Shown one piece after another: positions 13,327 to 25,860 of a stretch of 64,000 nt of DNA. This DNA is from Anastatus disparis. Taxonomy: Eukaryota; Arthropoda; Insecta; Hymenoptera; Eupelmidae. A model generated the notes under the pieces. It was not told where the DNA came from. It searched no databases and saw only the letters and a program-made list of their open reading frames with translations. Where the stretch lies: assembly GCA_017163975.1 (NCBI GenBank), contig JAFFSR010000244.1, positions 12,649,501-12,713,500 of the forward strand, written 5' to 3'. The translations under genes were made by a program, and so were the position numbers. The stretch's first letter is position 1, and the number at the start of each line of letters is the position of its first letter.

Positions 13327-13970
13327 CCCCGTCAAAAACGTTTAGCTAAAAATATTAGTTGAAAAAATAACTAAAATATAGCTAAAAATACAGCTATATT
13401 CAACTGGATTATAGCTATATTTATATGGATTTTTTAGGTAAAAATCCAGTTATTTTTTAGGTAAAAAGCTAGTTGATATTTTCAGTAGCTTACAACAGAT
13501 GAAAATATAACTGTATTTTCAGCTATATTATCAGCTATATTTTTAGATATATTTTTAGGTACATTTTCAGCCCACTTTGCAGCTATAAAAATATTGAAAA
13601 TTAGAATATTGAGATTCATTTAGTACCTTGTAATTTTTAGTCATATTAGATATGTAAATAACAATAATTTACCAGATATGGAATAAAAAAAAGAAAAATT
13701 TCATATATTAATAGCTGCAAAGTTGGCTGAAAATGTACCTAAAAATATATCTAAAAATATAGCTGATAATATAGCTGAAAATACAGTTATATTTTCAGCT
13801 GTTGTAAGCTACTGACAATATTAACTAGATTTTTACCTAAAAAATAACTGGATTTTTACCTAAAAAATCCATATAAATATAGCTATATTCCAGTTAAATA
13901 TAGCTGTATTTTTAGCTATATTTTAGTTATTTTTTTAACTAATATTTTTAGCTAAACGTTTTTGACGGGG
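13327..13970. mobile_element. Long inverted-repeat (fold-back) element, 260-bp arms
   Basis: The two arms, 13327-13586 and 13711-13970, are each 260 bases and are reverse complements with about eight mismatches by eye (about 97% identity). A 124-base unique spacer separates them. The ends read CCCCGTCAAAAACG and CGTTTTTGACGGGG. The arms are built of many degenerate copies of AGCTATATTTT and TTTTTAGGTAAAAA motifs, i.e. subterminal repeats, as in fold-back transposons and MITEs. There is no ORF inside. The flanks (GA before, ACG after) do not give a convincing target-site duplication. If transcribed it would fold into a long, nearly perfect hairpin and could feed Dicer-2-type siRNA production. 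The family is not known to me. Confidence 0.88.
13587..13710. other. Central spacer of the long inverted repeat
   Basis: This 124-base AT-rich segment between the two arms would form the hairpin loop. It encodes nothing visible and shares no obvious sequence with the arms. Confidence 0.75.
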
Positions 13971-16900
13971 ACGATTCATTTTAGTAATGAATTAATTAAC
14001 GAAATTCAGTTTTTTTTTTCTTCATCGATTGAAAATTTGATGATAATGAATAGCGAGTTGAAAGGTTGCACAATAACTTCCGCGTTTTCGTTTGTTTGCG
14101 AATGAAATTGAAAAAGAAAAAATTTACATGCGAAATCATCTGTTACATATCAAACAGAGGTATACCGAATAACTTAGAGAGTGATAAACTAATCTTCATT
14201 TTTATACATTTATCCTGCTAGAAATCAAGTTGCAAACATTAATGTTTTTTCAAATGATTATTTTAAAAAAATTTTTAGAATTTTTCAAAATTATTGTCAT
14301 AAATTAATCTCAATATTATCTCAAAATCAATTTATATCAGTAAAATAAAGTCATTCAATTAAAAGAAAATTGAATTATGCTAAAAGCACAATACAAATTA
14401 TAAATTATTCTGCGCTGCATTTGAAAAAGTATTATTCATTTCTCATGTTTACTATGTACATCGTGCGATGTTTTCTATAAGAAAAATAATATTCAAGATA
14501 AAACTAGCTGAAAAAAATAAAACAAATAAATGTAAAAAGTTGTTTTTTCGCTCATGAATTGTTTTTTTCACCGGATAAACCATGTAAAGTACAGAAAAAA
14601 AAATTGTTTACTTAGAATATTTAAAACTTATTCGCCTCTGCAATTATATTTGATAGGTTAAAACGAATAGTAATAATAAACGCTGATTATATAGAAACAG
14701 AAATTTTTATTTTAAATAAATCCAAAAGAAAATTTTCGAAATTAAAATTAGAAATTCAAATTTATTTTAATTACCAATATGTATATCGAGATGTATATTG
14801 CTCTTATTGATTCAAAAACATTAAATATATTTTTCTAATTTCATCCAACACCGCTCTAAAGTAAACTATTTTATATTAAATTTTGTTTTATTTATGTCAT
14901 TCAATCTGAAAATAGCCAGGTTTTCATGGTATATGTAAATATCAGTGATAAATTAGAAAATTATCAGTAAACTTGCTGTTAGCGCATGAAAGACTGTATT
15001 GATGTTATATAAAATAAAATTATAATTAAATTCTAATATCGAGTGTGTAATTTATTCTTTGACTATTAGTTCTATTGAAATTTTTTTATTTTTCTTTCGC
15101 TAGAAAATTAACTTGTTGTCATTGTGAAAGTTTATCGAAATTCATATTAATAAATTTGATATTAATAATAATCGTATCAATTTGCGCGAGCAAAAATAAG
15201 AAGTCGGTTTACGCTGGTATTTAATTGAAAATAAATAGCCGAATATTATTTTTATAATTGGAGCAATACGTTATTTTCACCGATTTATAATTTATTGATA
15301 TCAATACCGATTCGCAAATAAAACAAAAAGCACCTTGTTTTCTAAAGCAAATTTTCCAAATGGATTTCTTGCGATTCCTTTTTTTTCGAATATTTTTTCT
15401 ACGCAATTAGCGAAACAAGTCTTTTATCACGTTTTTGAGATTCTATAGATTCGTTCGTTATCGGCACTGCGATTAACATAATCGTTTTAGCGATACATAC
15501 GCGCACAGAGAGCCACGGTCCGGGGCGAGAGTTTATTACTTGATTAATAGTAAAGATTATTCAAAGAGCAAATCGACGGCAGTTAATAATTCATGAACAT
15601 GGAGAAATCTGTAACAGGAAGTTGCGGAAATGCTTATTATCGTATATACATCGGTTCATGCTTTTCTATTAAACACATATACACGCCTGTTCATCTGTAC
15701 GCATGGAAATTTTAATATGCGTTTGTGGTTTACAAAGTAAAAATTCAGTTGTTTTGTTTTTATTAATTATTACTATTTTTAAAGGCGTGGATTATTGAAA
15801 AGGAGAATTTTCATAAAAGTAAAATTATATAGTAAAATCTTATTTCTTCTTGTACGATAATAATATCCGCTGATTTTCAGTAATATATTTTTAAAACTAA
15901 ATAGGCATGTGACTAATATTATTCATTCAATGACTAATTGTATATTTTGTTTTTATTTTAAGTACAAGTATTTTTAAACGTTTCTTGCGCGTTCCTAGTT
16001 AATTTATACTCAATTAATACTCAGAAATTATTTTAATAATATCCATCGTAAAAAAATAATTGTCATTTTTTATATGAGTATTCGTCTTATTAAAATTTAT
16101 TGAATTGATTTTGGTTTGTGATTTCATGATAAAAAAAAATTTTTTATTTTAGCACTTTATTCATTCTTACACAGTTGTATTTCTAAATGTTTGACTAATT
16201 CCAGATATTATTTTTATACGATATGGTTATATATTTAAAAATATGAGGTATAAATTAATAGAAACCAACAAATTTTAATTAGAACCTATTTCTGTTACAC
16301 AAAAACAGAACTATCAATCATGTAATATTTTGAAATTCTTCATTTCCTTCATAATCTTATAATTTGATAGATTTTAAGTTTTCAAAAAATAAACTAAAAT
16401 TCTTTGCCCATAGTCAAATGTTTGCAAATTACCAACAAATTATAAATTTTTCTTTCAAAGAAAAAAAATATTTTTAATAAAAAAGTAAAACAATACTCTT
16501 AATCGAAAGTTTGAAAAATTCTATCATTGGTATTAATCTTTAACTTTGTGTACTCTATTATATACATCTTCCTACTTTTCAAAACGAAAAATCACCATTT
16601 CAATGGTACGTAATAAAAAGAAAAAAAATTCCAAAACAAAAAAGATACCTTCTCTGGAGCACATCTTTTGAAGGCATTGCTCGCAAAATAAGAAATTTTC
16701 ACAGACAGAAGGCAACACATAACTTTCCCTGTTATATTTCGTTTCACCTTACAGACTAGCCGCTAGAAGTTCTATAAATAAACCGACGCTCGACTGTTTA
16801 CTCGGCATAGTCCTCTTTTAAAGATTTTTTTATGCACTTTAGGCTCCATACTTCGTTTGATTTTGACTCAAGAGATTAATGTCTGCTCTTAGTCTTATAC

Positions 16901-18685
16901 TCAAAAAATTTTTTGTACTTTTTGTTCGTGAAAAAAAAATTATCAGTATGATTCGGATCTATTGTGATGATCAACAAGATGGTTAGGTAATTTTTTAATT
17001 AAAATATCAATCATATTTTTTTATATCTGAGCAGGATGATTCTTCGATATTTTTTCAATATTCTAAAAACATTAACATTAATCGTTCAATGTGAAATACG
17101 TATAACTTGATATTGTTAAACATTTTTTTATAAAAAATATGAAAATGTAATATACATAAATAAATAAAAGAAAATAAAATTAAACTTTTACCTGCGGACA
17201 GAAAAAAATAAACATTTTAAAAATCAACCGTAGTTTAATTGGATAATTCCTTTATAGCAATTATATCACTCGGAAAGCGTTGACAAGTTTTAAGATATTG
17301 CTGTCATACTTTTTATGATAAAAAGTTTCACGTTTAAAAAGTTGCTTTGGATAATGCTATTATTAAGCTAGACTAGAATGATTTTTAAAAAATAATAAAT
17401 ACGCATAAATTTATACATATTTATTTGAATATTGTTTTGTTTGTAATTTAAATAACTATCAAGCGTAATCTTATTTTCCAGAGATAATCAAATAATATAA
17501 TATCAAGAAGAGCGATTTTTAAAAGAATATAAAAGTACCTATGCAAATGAAATTTATTTCAAAGTATTGTATTCTAACTTTTTTTGTTTAATTTTTTAAT
17601 CTCAAATTTAATTCACTTATAATGAAATTGAAGATCGATTGATTCTTTTCTCATCAAATTTTTATCAACCTTTAAGCATACAAATAAGTAAATTATGCGC
17701 GCGATAATGCAAGAATGCAAAAAATAATAAAGCTATATGCAATTTTACGCATATATGCACCAAATAAATACTTTTTATTCACGTAGATTTATTTTATTGT
17801 TCTCAATAAAAGCTGCTATATAACAAGTAGAGCATGTAATGATTATAATTATTATTTTTAATGACTTGTATAAGCCTATCAGAGTAATAAAAACTAAATT
17901 TATTGAAAAAAGTGTTTTTTATATTAAAGTTATACAATTTAATAGATTCTTATTCTTTAAACTTCAAAAAGTAAATAGTTAAAATTTTAAATTTTATTTA
18001 TTATTATTATTAAAACCAAAATAAAAATTATCTCTAATAAACGATTAGTGTATAAATATTTATACTTTTCTTCAAAATAATCGATTTCATTGATAGTATT
18101 TTCATAGATCGCATGATCGTAAGGTAACAACTTTATTTCCACTTTAACTTCTATAATAAATATTTTCATTTTAAAACTTATACCTAAATATCAATCATTT
18201 TTTTATACATATGTAATCAATAAATACACGATGCATCAAAATGTTCTACACACGCATAATATGTTAAAAGCGGCGTTTTATCACAGAAACATTTGACAAA
18301 AACGACGAGAGAGAGAGAAAAGGAAAGAGAAGGAGAAAGAGGGACACGATTAAAGTAGGTTACATGCTTATAAGTGAGAGCCTTTTTAATCGTGAATGCA
18401 TGCGTGTTTCTTATCGTACAGGCGATATCGAATTTACGAGATTTGTTTGAGCTTGTATCGATGTATAGTACAGAGCAGGCTGTTGGTTTGTTTACGGTAT
18501 ATAAAGCTTTTAAATTTTACGTGCAGATCAATGATTTGCGTAGGTCAGTTTTTAGAATATCTTTTATTGCTTTTTTTTTACTTTGTAGGAGCCTAAAATT
18601 TAAGATGCCATGCTAAATAAAATATTAATTTTTTCATTGTTTTAATATTATTTAATATTATTATAGTTTTTAATCAATATATCAC
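13971..18685. other. Gene-poor AT-rich sequence
   Basis: No gene is recognised. CpG-bearing patches occur at about 15460-15700 (GCGCACAGAGAGCCACGGTCCGGGG-like composition) and at 18270-18600, where GA-rich sequence (18309-18345) precedes overlapping ORFs of 66-80 codons. Those ORFs are Cys/Phe/Leu-rich, overlap one another in different frames and carry no motif. Confidence 0.5.
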
Positions 18686-18884
18686 ATCTAAAATAATCAC
18701 GTTTCAATTTGCCTATCTACACGGAAAAGAAATATCGTTGTGACATCTATATTATAGGTATCGCTTCGATAATAAATCTCAGTCGTTTTGACTATCTTTT
18801 AGTTTAGCTGAATCGGCGATATAAAGTATCTTTGTTAATATATTGTTCTGATAGCTATTCATATAGTCAATACAACTATTTATT

Positions 18885-19024
18885 ATATCGTCAGGTTAGC
18901 GGAACAAGGTTCCACGTCGTTTTTCGTTTGGAAAAGGCGACATCTCCATTTAATTTAACACGGAGGTGTCACCTTTTCCAAACAAAAAACGACGTGTAGC
19001 CTTGTTCCGCCAACCCGACGATAT
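18885..19024. repeat. Hairpin with 63-bp arms, nested palindrome
   Basis: Arms 18885-18947 and 18962-19024 are complementary along their full length with only a few mismatches, around a 14-base loop. The ends are ATATCGTC and GACGATAT. The stem contains GGAACAAGG and ACGTCGTTTTTCGTTTGG segments and is more GC-rich than its surroundings. It is probably a short MITE inserted into the larger element. A transcript would form a strong stem of about 63 bp. Confidence 0.85.
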
Positions 19025-19182
19025 GCTTATTGCAAAGATAAAAATTATGCTATTGATAAAATCACAACAAGAGAAGCGGTAAAAAACAAATTAGTTTTAG
19101 AAAATATTCATTTTTGGCCCATTCATCCATAACTTAAAAGTGAAGTTAATTTAAATAATAAATACAGCTTCAGAGCGCGACG

Positions 19183-19355
19183 ATACTATCATAGACGTAA
19201 AAGAATAGACTGAGTGTGCTGTGTAATAGTTGTGGTTCTTACTGTCAGAAAGAAAAAAATGTATAAGATGTGTTTCTATCTTCCTCTTAAATAAAAGTTA
19301 GAAAAAGAGGTCGGTAAGGATACTCTGCCTATTCTCTTATGTCTATGGATACTAT
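19183..19355. repeat. Inverted repeat with arms of about 33 bp
   Basis: The left arm (19183-19215, starting ATACTATCATAGACG) pairs with the right arm (19322-19355, ending CATAGAC-complement GTCTATGGATACTAT), with about five differences. The interior of about 105 bases has no visible function. It lies inside the outer element at 18718-19618 and is probably a nested or rearranged fold-back unit. Confidence 0.7.
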
Positions 19356-19650
19356 AGGTCAAGCCGTCAATGCTTATGCTATTGATATATGTATATTTTT
19401 TTGCTGTGACGAAGATCTAACGATATAAACGTAATTTAATTTAACCGTTTATATTTTCGTCACCATGACAATCTGTATCGTCATCGTAACAAAATATATG
19501 ATAGCAAAATTGAATACATAGTTGTATTCTTATTATAAACAAATATTTAGCTCTATCAGCTATACTGTTGTTTTGTTTATTTATATGGTAACTATGCCGA
19601 TATGTTTTTTTCAGTGTAATAATTGGATCTAAAATAATTACGTTTTAATT

Positions 19651-20212
19651 AAATTTAGTAAACGAGAGATATTATCATAATTTTGTTTTTAACTCATAAG
19701 AATAAATTATTCAAAAAAAAATAAAATAAGATGTGAACGATAACCGATCGGTATATTTAAAATTCTTATTGGTTTCCTCAACTTGTCATATTGTTGTCAC
19801 GTTTTGTTGATTATTATTAATTAATTCAGTATTATATACTTTCGTGTTTTACGCATGTATATTTATTGTTTTCTTTTTACTTGTAAGAAATAAACTTGGA
19901 CATATATTTTTAAATTTACTTAATATTTTTATGTCGATTGTTTGTTAATCATGAAAAAGATTCTTCATAATATAATAAATATTCACTCTCTTTTTTTTCA
20001 TTGATATATGATTCCCTTCCCCTTGGATCTTTCTTATGAATCACGTAAGTTTTTATAATGTTAATATTATTATGTACTAAAACTAAAAAAACAAATTTTA
20101 TAAAAAAAATATTAACTCAATTCAGTACAAAAATATAATGGTAATACTGTAACAATAACAATATTTTACAATGTAATGTGCTAGTACCATATTACGACAA
20201 TTTCGGTTTTTT
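19651..20212. other. AT-rich noncoding stretch
   Basis: Almost pure A/T sequence with no ORF, RNA gene or repeat that I can identify, lying between the palindromic nest and SINE copy 3. Confidence 0.55.
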
Positions 20213-20405
20213 TAATTTATTTAACGTCGCTGCATTAATGCCATCGTTGCAATGCTAGTTAATGACGGAGGTCGTCAGTGTATTTGTGAACAAAGCACAT
20301 GTAGCGTACAGTGGTGCTTGTATTCATCGGCCGAGAGCGGGATTCGAACTCGGGCCCTCGAGGCTATGAATCCATCGCTCTACCAACTGAGTCACTGAGT
20401 CCTCT
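20213..20405 (-). mobile_element. tRNA-derived SINE, copy 3
   Basis: Minus-strand copy. The tail (TTTAACGTCGCTGC read on the plus strand) is at the left and the tRNA-like head at the right. Box B appears as the plus-strand GGGATTCGAACTC at 20339-20351 and box A as CTCTACCAACTGAGTCACTGA near 20378-20398. The body word CAGTGGTGCTTGTATTCATCGG matches the other copies. No clear target-site duplication was found. An ORF at 20311-20508 runs across the head and yields a spurious peptide containing RERDSNSGPR; it should not be annotated as a protein. Confidence 0.9.
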
Positions 20406-23400
20406 CATTATTTCGCTTCTTATGAATTTTTTAACCGCAGAGAAAATAATTATAAAATTTAAGAAATTTAGATTAAAAATTTCAAACATATGTTACTTAA
20501 TAATTTAACAATTCACTTAAAAAGCCATTCAAATTCTCTTAGCCATTCCAAACTATCTAATTACATCCGTTAAATGACAAACAAAACTGGGCTCTGACAA
20601 CATGAGCATTTGCTCATTAAGAGCAGCACTTGTAAGTTTATATGAGAATATTTTAACGAGTGTATTAAATCGTGCGAGAGAAGGTGTAAAGAAACATCAG
20701 TATTCCGTGACAGGCAAATTAATCTCACTCTCTTTCTCTCTTGGTCATAATAACGCAAAACGCGTTGCTTATACGCTCATAACATGTCAACTCATTTGTA
20801 TGGATATCAAGGTCGATCGATTTCTTCGACGAGAGATAAAAAAAGAGACGAATGTATATATGCATTCAACGGGCGATGCCGATGAACGGATCTAACAAAA
20901 AAAGCTAGAGGATACACGTGGTCTAGTCTAGCACGTGTTCTATGGTCGATTTAAAAATATATTTTTTAATTTAAGAACGTTTTTTAGAGGTCGTGTATCT
21001 TGAAATTTTTCTTTTTTGACGTTTGAATGGTGCTTTAAATTCCTCGAATGAAATCATAAATATTCATGTTGTTTTGTTTGTTTGATTTCAAATATGATTT
21101 TAACGATTTGTTGGTTTCCAGGTTTAGATGGATATTGATTTTTTAATAAATAAAATGCATGTTTATTTTTTTGAGATAAGCACTCGAAATTGCTAAAATT
21201 ATTGATTTTAATTTTGTCATTCATTGTAAGGCTTTTAAGCGTGAGATTGTTTGATATGGATTACGAATGAGTCATATTTCAATAATACAGCGAAATTCTT
21301 AAGCCACTTCATCAAAGTATACGTGCGTATGTGAATTCTCTTTTCTTATTTTACAGCGCAACCAGAAAAATTTTATGAAATAACAAAAATAATAAAAAAT
21401 ATACAGTGTGAAAAAATGGTGAAATTAAAAATTTTGAACTGTAATAATGTTCACTTAATTATTTTGATCTAAGAAAGATGTCAATTTAAATGTAAAAGGA
21501 TTTTTGTATAAAAATTTACGTAATATTTTTATTTATCATACTGATAAATAAAACAAATTTATTTTTAGAAAACAACATATTTTCTTGTCTTTTATAAATA
21601 TTCAAATTTAAATACTAGATAACAAAAAAATTTGACGTACAAACGATTCATGAAGTTTTTGAGTGTCTCGTATCTTTGCGTCTTTGTTCTCTTTTTTTCC
21701 TTTCATTTTTTTTACATATTTCGCTCTAACACGTGCTAACATACATATTCGTGAAGACGCGCGAAATTTTTATTATGCGCATGTTTTGTCGGACGAAAGC
21801 GTTACGTATAGATACATGAATTTTGAGCAAGAGTTATGAATGCATTTTTAGTTTATTGTATGTTGTAAGTTGTGTGGATAAGAATTTCTCGTGACGGTTA
21901 TTATTTATTATTTGTGAATTTAAAATCAGTGACGATTTTATTCAAATAGATTTTATTATAGAGAGTATTAAAAACAGTATTACTAATCTTTAAAATTTTT
22001 TGTCAATTTTCAAGAATTAGTGTTTGATATGTGCTATAAAATCATTTAAAAAATCAAATTTATTTTATAAAACGGATCTATTATAAAGAACTTTTATATT
22101 CATTCTAGCGAGCATATCTTGATTATATTGTTAATACTATTTTCTTGGATTGATATTGATTTTTTTTGCTTCATAACAATATTAAACTCTGCCTACAGAA
22201 ATCAAAGGTAAAAAGATCATGAAATGTTTTTTTCAACTAAAAGTTTTCCATTGATATATAATTGCTATTGTTCGATTAAATAATGAATGAAAAAATATAA
22301 GTTATTTGACTCCTAAATTTTTTTGTTATTTTGTAAAAAAAATTAATATTTCATTCAGATAAATTTGATATTTAGTAAAAAGACAGAAACAATATTAAAA
22401 AATTAAAAATTTTTGTTATCAAATTTGAAGTTGTTTGAGAAAATTTAAAAATTAATCCCGCTGACCTCTTACTTTATTTTTTAATATCTTCCTTTCATTA
22501 AAATTTTAATGTTGTAATTAATAATTCACCTGTTTAGAAATGAATGAATTCTCCTAAAAAATGCAAGCCATCAAGTTTTGTATTTTTATCTACTCTTTCT
22601 ACTTTTGTTCTATTACTACTGATTCTTTTTTTTTTATTTTCGAATTCTACTATGTGTACTTTTTATCAAATGGAAATTCATTATTATGCTTAGACGAATC
22701 TATCTACAACAAAACAGCTAATCTGGAGCAAACGGAAGGGTTCACAAATCAGTTATATTTGAACTAACAGATAATTTATTCACTTCCTGTAAAGCGTATT
22801 TGAAATAATAATAACAAAAAAAAAGAACGAAAAGAAAAAAAAAATAATAAAAAAAAAGAGACCACTTTGCAATCTCTTACGCAAACGGTTCAATTAAATT
22901 AACAATGGAAGTGCATTAAATATTTAAAAGCAAAGAGAGAAAGCATTTATCTTTAGCTACGAAAACAACAGCGATAAAAGCGCATTGTGTAAAATAAAAT
23001 CAAAATAAAATTGTATCGGAGAAAAAGACGTTATAGACACTACTTCATATTACAGTTTATTTCATTGGAAACAGGTTTTCATTAAACATTGTTTTAATAA
23101 ACATAATTTAGCTATTTTTTTCTTCTAGTTACATACTTCAACTAACGTCTGTGTACTTTTAACTGTTACTACTTAATAAAATAATGGTACTTAACAAATT
23201 TTATTTCTGTTTACGACATTAAAAAAATTTCATTATTATACTTATTTTCAACTCATTTAACATTGCGCTTAAAGTTAAAGCCCAATACTTAATAAAAACA
23301 GAAAAAAAAATTTATTATCGATGATTATTAACGACTGCTAAAAAGAAGAAGAAAAAAAAAGGAAACAACGAATATTCACAGGTTTTTTTTAATACATTGA

Positions 23401-23449
23401 AATAGTCAATGTTGTAGTAAAATGTGTGTACAGCTCTCTTATGCATATT
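20406..23449. other. Gene-poor sequence with a CpG-bearing patch at its start
   Basis: The patch at 20580-20940 is less AT-rich and holds a 97-codon ORF (20602-20895) overlapping a 62-codon one on the other strand. Neither has a recognisable motif. The paired GTGGTCTAGTCTAGCACGTG-type sequence near 20917-20937 is a short local palindrome. A second patch at 21650-21800 contains CpG words (GAAGACGCGCGAAA). The remainder is A/T-rich, including an A-homopolymer strip at 22810-22860. No gene is supported. Confidence 0.5.
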
Positions 23450-25860
23450 ATTTACGCTCGGAACAATAAGGAAACTGCAATAAAAACAATGAGCGAAGTG
23501 CGGCTACGCGGCGTGACGCCTGCACAATATAACATATACATATATACATAGCGTATGTACGATCTCTCATCTAAGGGGGATCGATGCCGCGTGACAAGAT
23601 AAAAGATTATTACTATATAGCCTATATATGCATATGTATTGTTGAGTGTGTTATATATAATACTTGCGTTTCTGATCGAATAGCTGACGCAAGTTAAGTG
23701 CGTTTTCGTCTTACCGTCTCACTTTAGTTTCTCCTTTACTTCTCTTACTATTACAAATACCACTGCTGCTACTACTACTACTACTACTTTTTTTTTGCGC
23801 GCCTACACCTGTTGACAGTTTTACATTGGTATATAATGCACGCGTTCTCTTTTTTTTCTTATATGTTTAGCGGCTTCTTTTTTAATGCTTCCTCCTTCCT
23901 TATTTTATTACATCAATTAATTATGTTCTTTTTTCTTCTGCGATTTCGCGTGAGATGGAATATCTATGTGGATTTTAATAAATGTGATTTTTTTTTCTTT
24001 AAATGAATAGGTTATTGGCTTTTGAACTTGATTTGGCTTTGTGTATATTATTATGTGAATGAACGAAATTTTTTTCTAAAATAACTATTTTCGTAAATTT
24101 TGATGGATTTCCAGTAAAGATTTTAAATAGAAAAATGGTCACTGTGTGTAAATAAATTATGATAAAAATGTGTTTTTAAACTAACTTTAAAATAGTAAAA
24201 TTCTAATAAAGATGTGTACAATTGTGTTTAAAGTTGTATCGTTGAAAATCACGATGAACATTTTTATTTTTATTTACCAAATGCCTCTGATTGTTCATTG
24301 TTTGATGTTTAATAAATTAAAAAGAAAAGCTTGGATATTATTATTTTCCACGAATTATTTTGTTATATTTATCATTATACAAAATGCGCGTGTTTACTTG
24401 ATTCCTATACAAACGAATCGAATTGACAAATGACATTTGCGTTATCGTATTTATAAGGATATTTTTTTTCTAATTAGAATAAATCATTATACGAGCGTTG
24501 ATATTATTTTCATAAAAGTTGAGTATATCATTACTTCCCACGCGGCTCGGCTTTTAAAAATAGCTTTGATTTAATTTCTCACGTAACTAAATTACACAAT
24601 TAATAGTTTTAAAAAAAATAACAAAATTATATTCTTTTTTTTTGCTTACACTTTGTTATTTGATTGTTTCGCCGTAATCACTTGACGCCAAGCACATATC
24701 CATCCTTTCCTTGTTCTACTCCATATTATTTTAATTTTTCTACGTATTTTGTTATAAAAACTTGATTCCCATGAATTAAAAGTTTTTTTTTAATTTTTGC
24801 TGCTGTACACAATTTTTTTTCAGTTGTTGCACTAAACAATGCGCGAAACTCGAAACAAAAATAAAAAACAGAAACTAATAAACAAATAAATAACTAAAAA
24901 TTGAGATCCAGTGAAAAAAATAAAGAATCAGTCGCGTTCATTATTTCTCTTTTTTTTAATATTTTTTTTCATCGTCACATCAGTTACGAGGCGCACGTGC
25001 GCACAAACAAACAAACACATTCGCGACTTTATAATCTTATTGTCTTTCTCTTCTCTCGTATTACTCGCTGCCCTCTCTCCTTCTATTCTTCTTTTTCTTA
25101 TTCTTCTTTTTGCCGGCTGACTAATTTCGCGACAATGACTATTAACGCGCCGGTCTGATGCTGCTGCCTGCCTGCTGATTCAGAGGGAACGTCGATGATG
25201 AAGAAGACGAAGAAGAAGAAGTTGAAAAAAATAAATATCAAATGAAAATTAAGAACGAAGAAAAAAAAAAACGTCTTCACATTTCGATATTTTATTTCGC
25301 CTTTATTTTAATGGTCCTTTGTATATGAATGCAAGCATTTCAAATGGTTAACTTCTTCTTTTTTTCTCTCTTTTCGATTTCGCTTATTTTGCCTGATAAA
25401 TTTTAATGGACGATGCTGCTTGACGAGCGAAATTCTTTCTCACCATTAACCATATTTTTTTTTATTTTTTGGATTATCCGAGAAATTGACTTGTTTTGTT
25501 GTACGTACTTTTTTTTAATTTTACGATATACGTTTTCCCAGAGTTTGGCATATATGTTTTTAAATATGGAATTGGTATGTTAAGTCCAACTTTAGCACTT
25601 AAAAAAAGTATGTGTTGTCGATGAAGATGCACTTTATTTTCACTGCACTAAAACTGTTAAAACACTAATGAGAAGAAAAGTGGCGGGAAATTTAAATTTC
25701 TGTATTATGGTACACTAATCTATTTGTTCACAAAACTTGCGATCCTTACATACTAGCCAACACCACAAATCCACGTATCCATTTCACAAAACACAATCAC
25801 AGTATTTAAACACTAAAATTTAAAAAAAAATGTAAAAAAAGACGCGGGAAATTTAAAATA
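23450..25860. promoter_or_regulatory. Less AT-rich region with CpG words and microsatellites, possible regulatory DNA
   Basis: Patches at 23450-23830 and 24960-25230 contain CpG-rich words (GAAGTGCGGCTACGCGGCGTGACGCC, in parts), an ACT/CTG trinucleotide run at 23760-23790 and a GAAGAAGACGAAGAAG run at 25197-25222. Overlapping ORFs of 60-85 codons on both strands are Phe/Ser/Leu-rich translations of pyrimidine tracts. These patches lead into the stronger island at 25860-26760. Regulatory DNA, or untranslated exon, is the most economical reading, but no core promoter motif or splice pair fixes it. Confidence 0.3.

Larger units (their letters stand above)
18686..19650. mobile_element. Composite nest of palindromic non-autonomous elements
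   Basis: An outer fold-back element spans about 18718-19618. Its ends match over about 20 bases (TACACGGAAAAG at the left, TACACTGAAAAA on the minus strand at the right). Subterminal parts also pair: the CTGATAGCTATTCATATAG/AATACAACTATTTATT region near 18850-18884 matches, in reverse, about 19515-19560. Two further palindromes are nested inside (18885-19024 and 19183-19355). The whole is flanked by 24-base direct repeats with two differences (ATCTAAAATAATCACGTTTC at 18686 onward, its near copy at 19627-19650). These are too long for a usual target-site duplication, so they may reflect an older duplication. There is no coding capacity. Confidence 0.7.

Noticed and set aside
13327..13970. CRISPR-like or satellite array
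   Set aside because: The repeated AGCTATATTTT words are irregularly spaced and arranged as one large inverted repeat, not as direct repeats with unique spacers.
20311..20508. Conserved small protein with RERDSNSGPR
   Set aside because: The frame lies antisense across the SINE head, and the same peptide appears at other SINE copies (53736-53921, 62326-62565).
20602..20895. 97-codon ORF in a CpG-bearing patch
   Set aside because: No recognisable domain, overlapped by an opposite-strand ORF, and no transcript features around it; kept only as part of the patch description.
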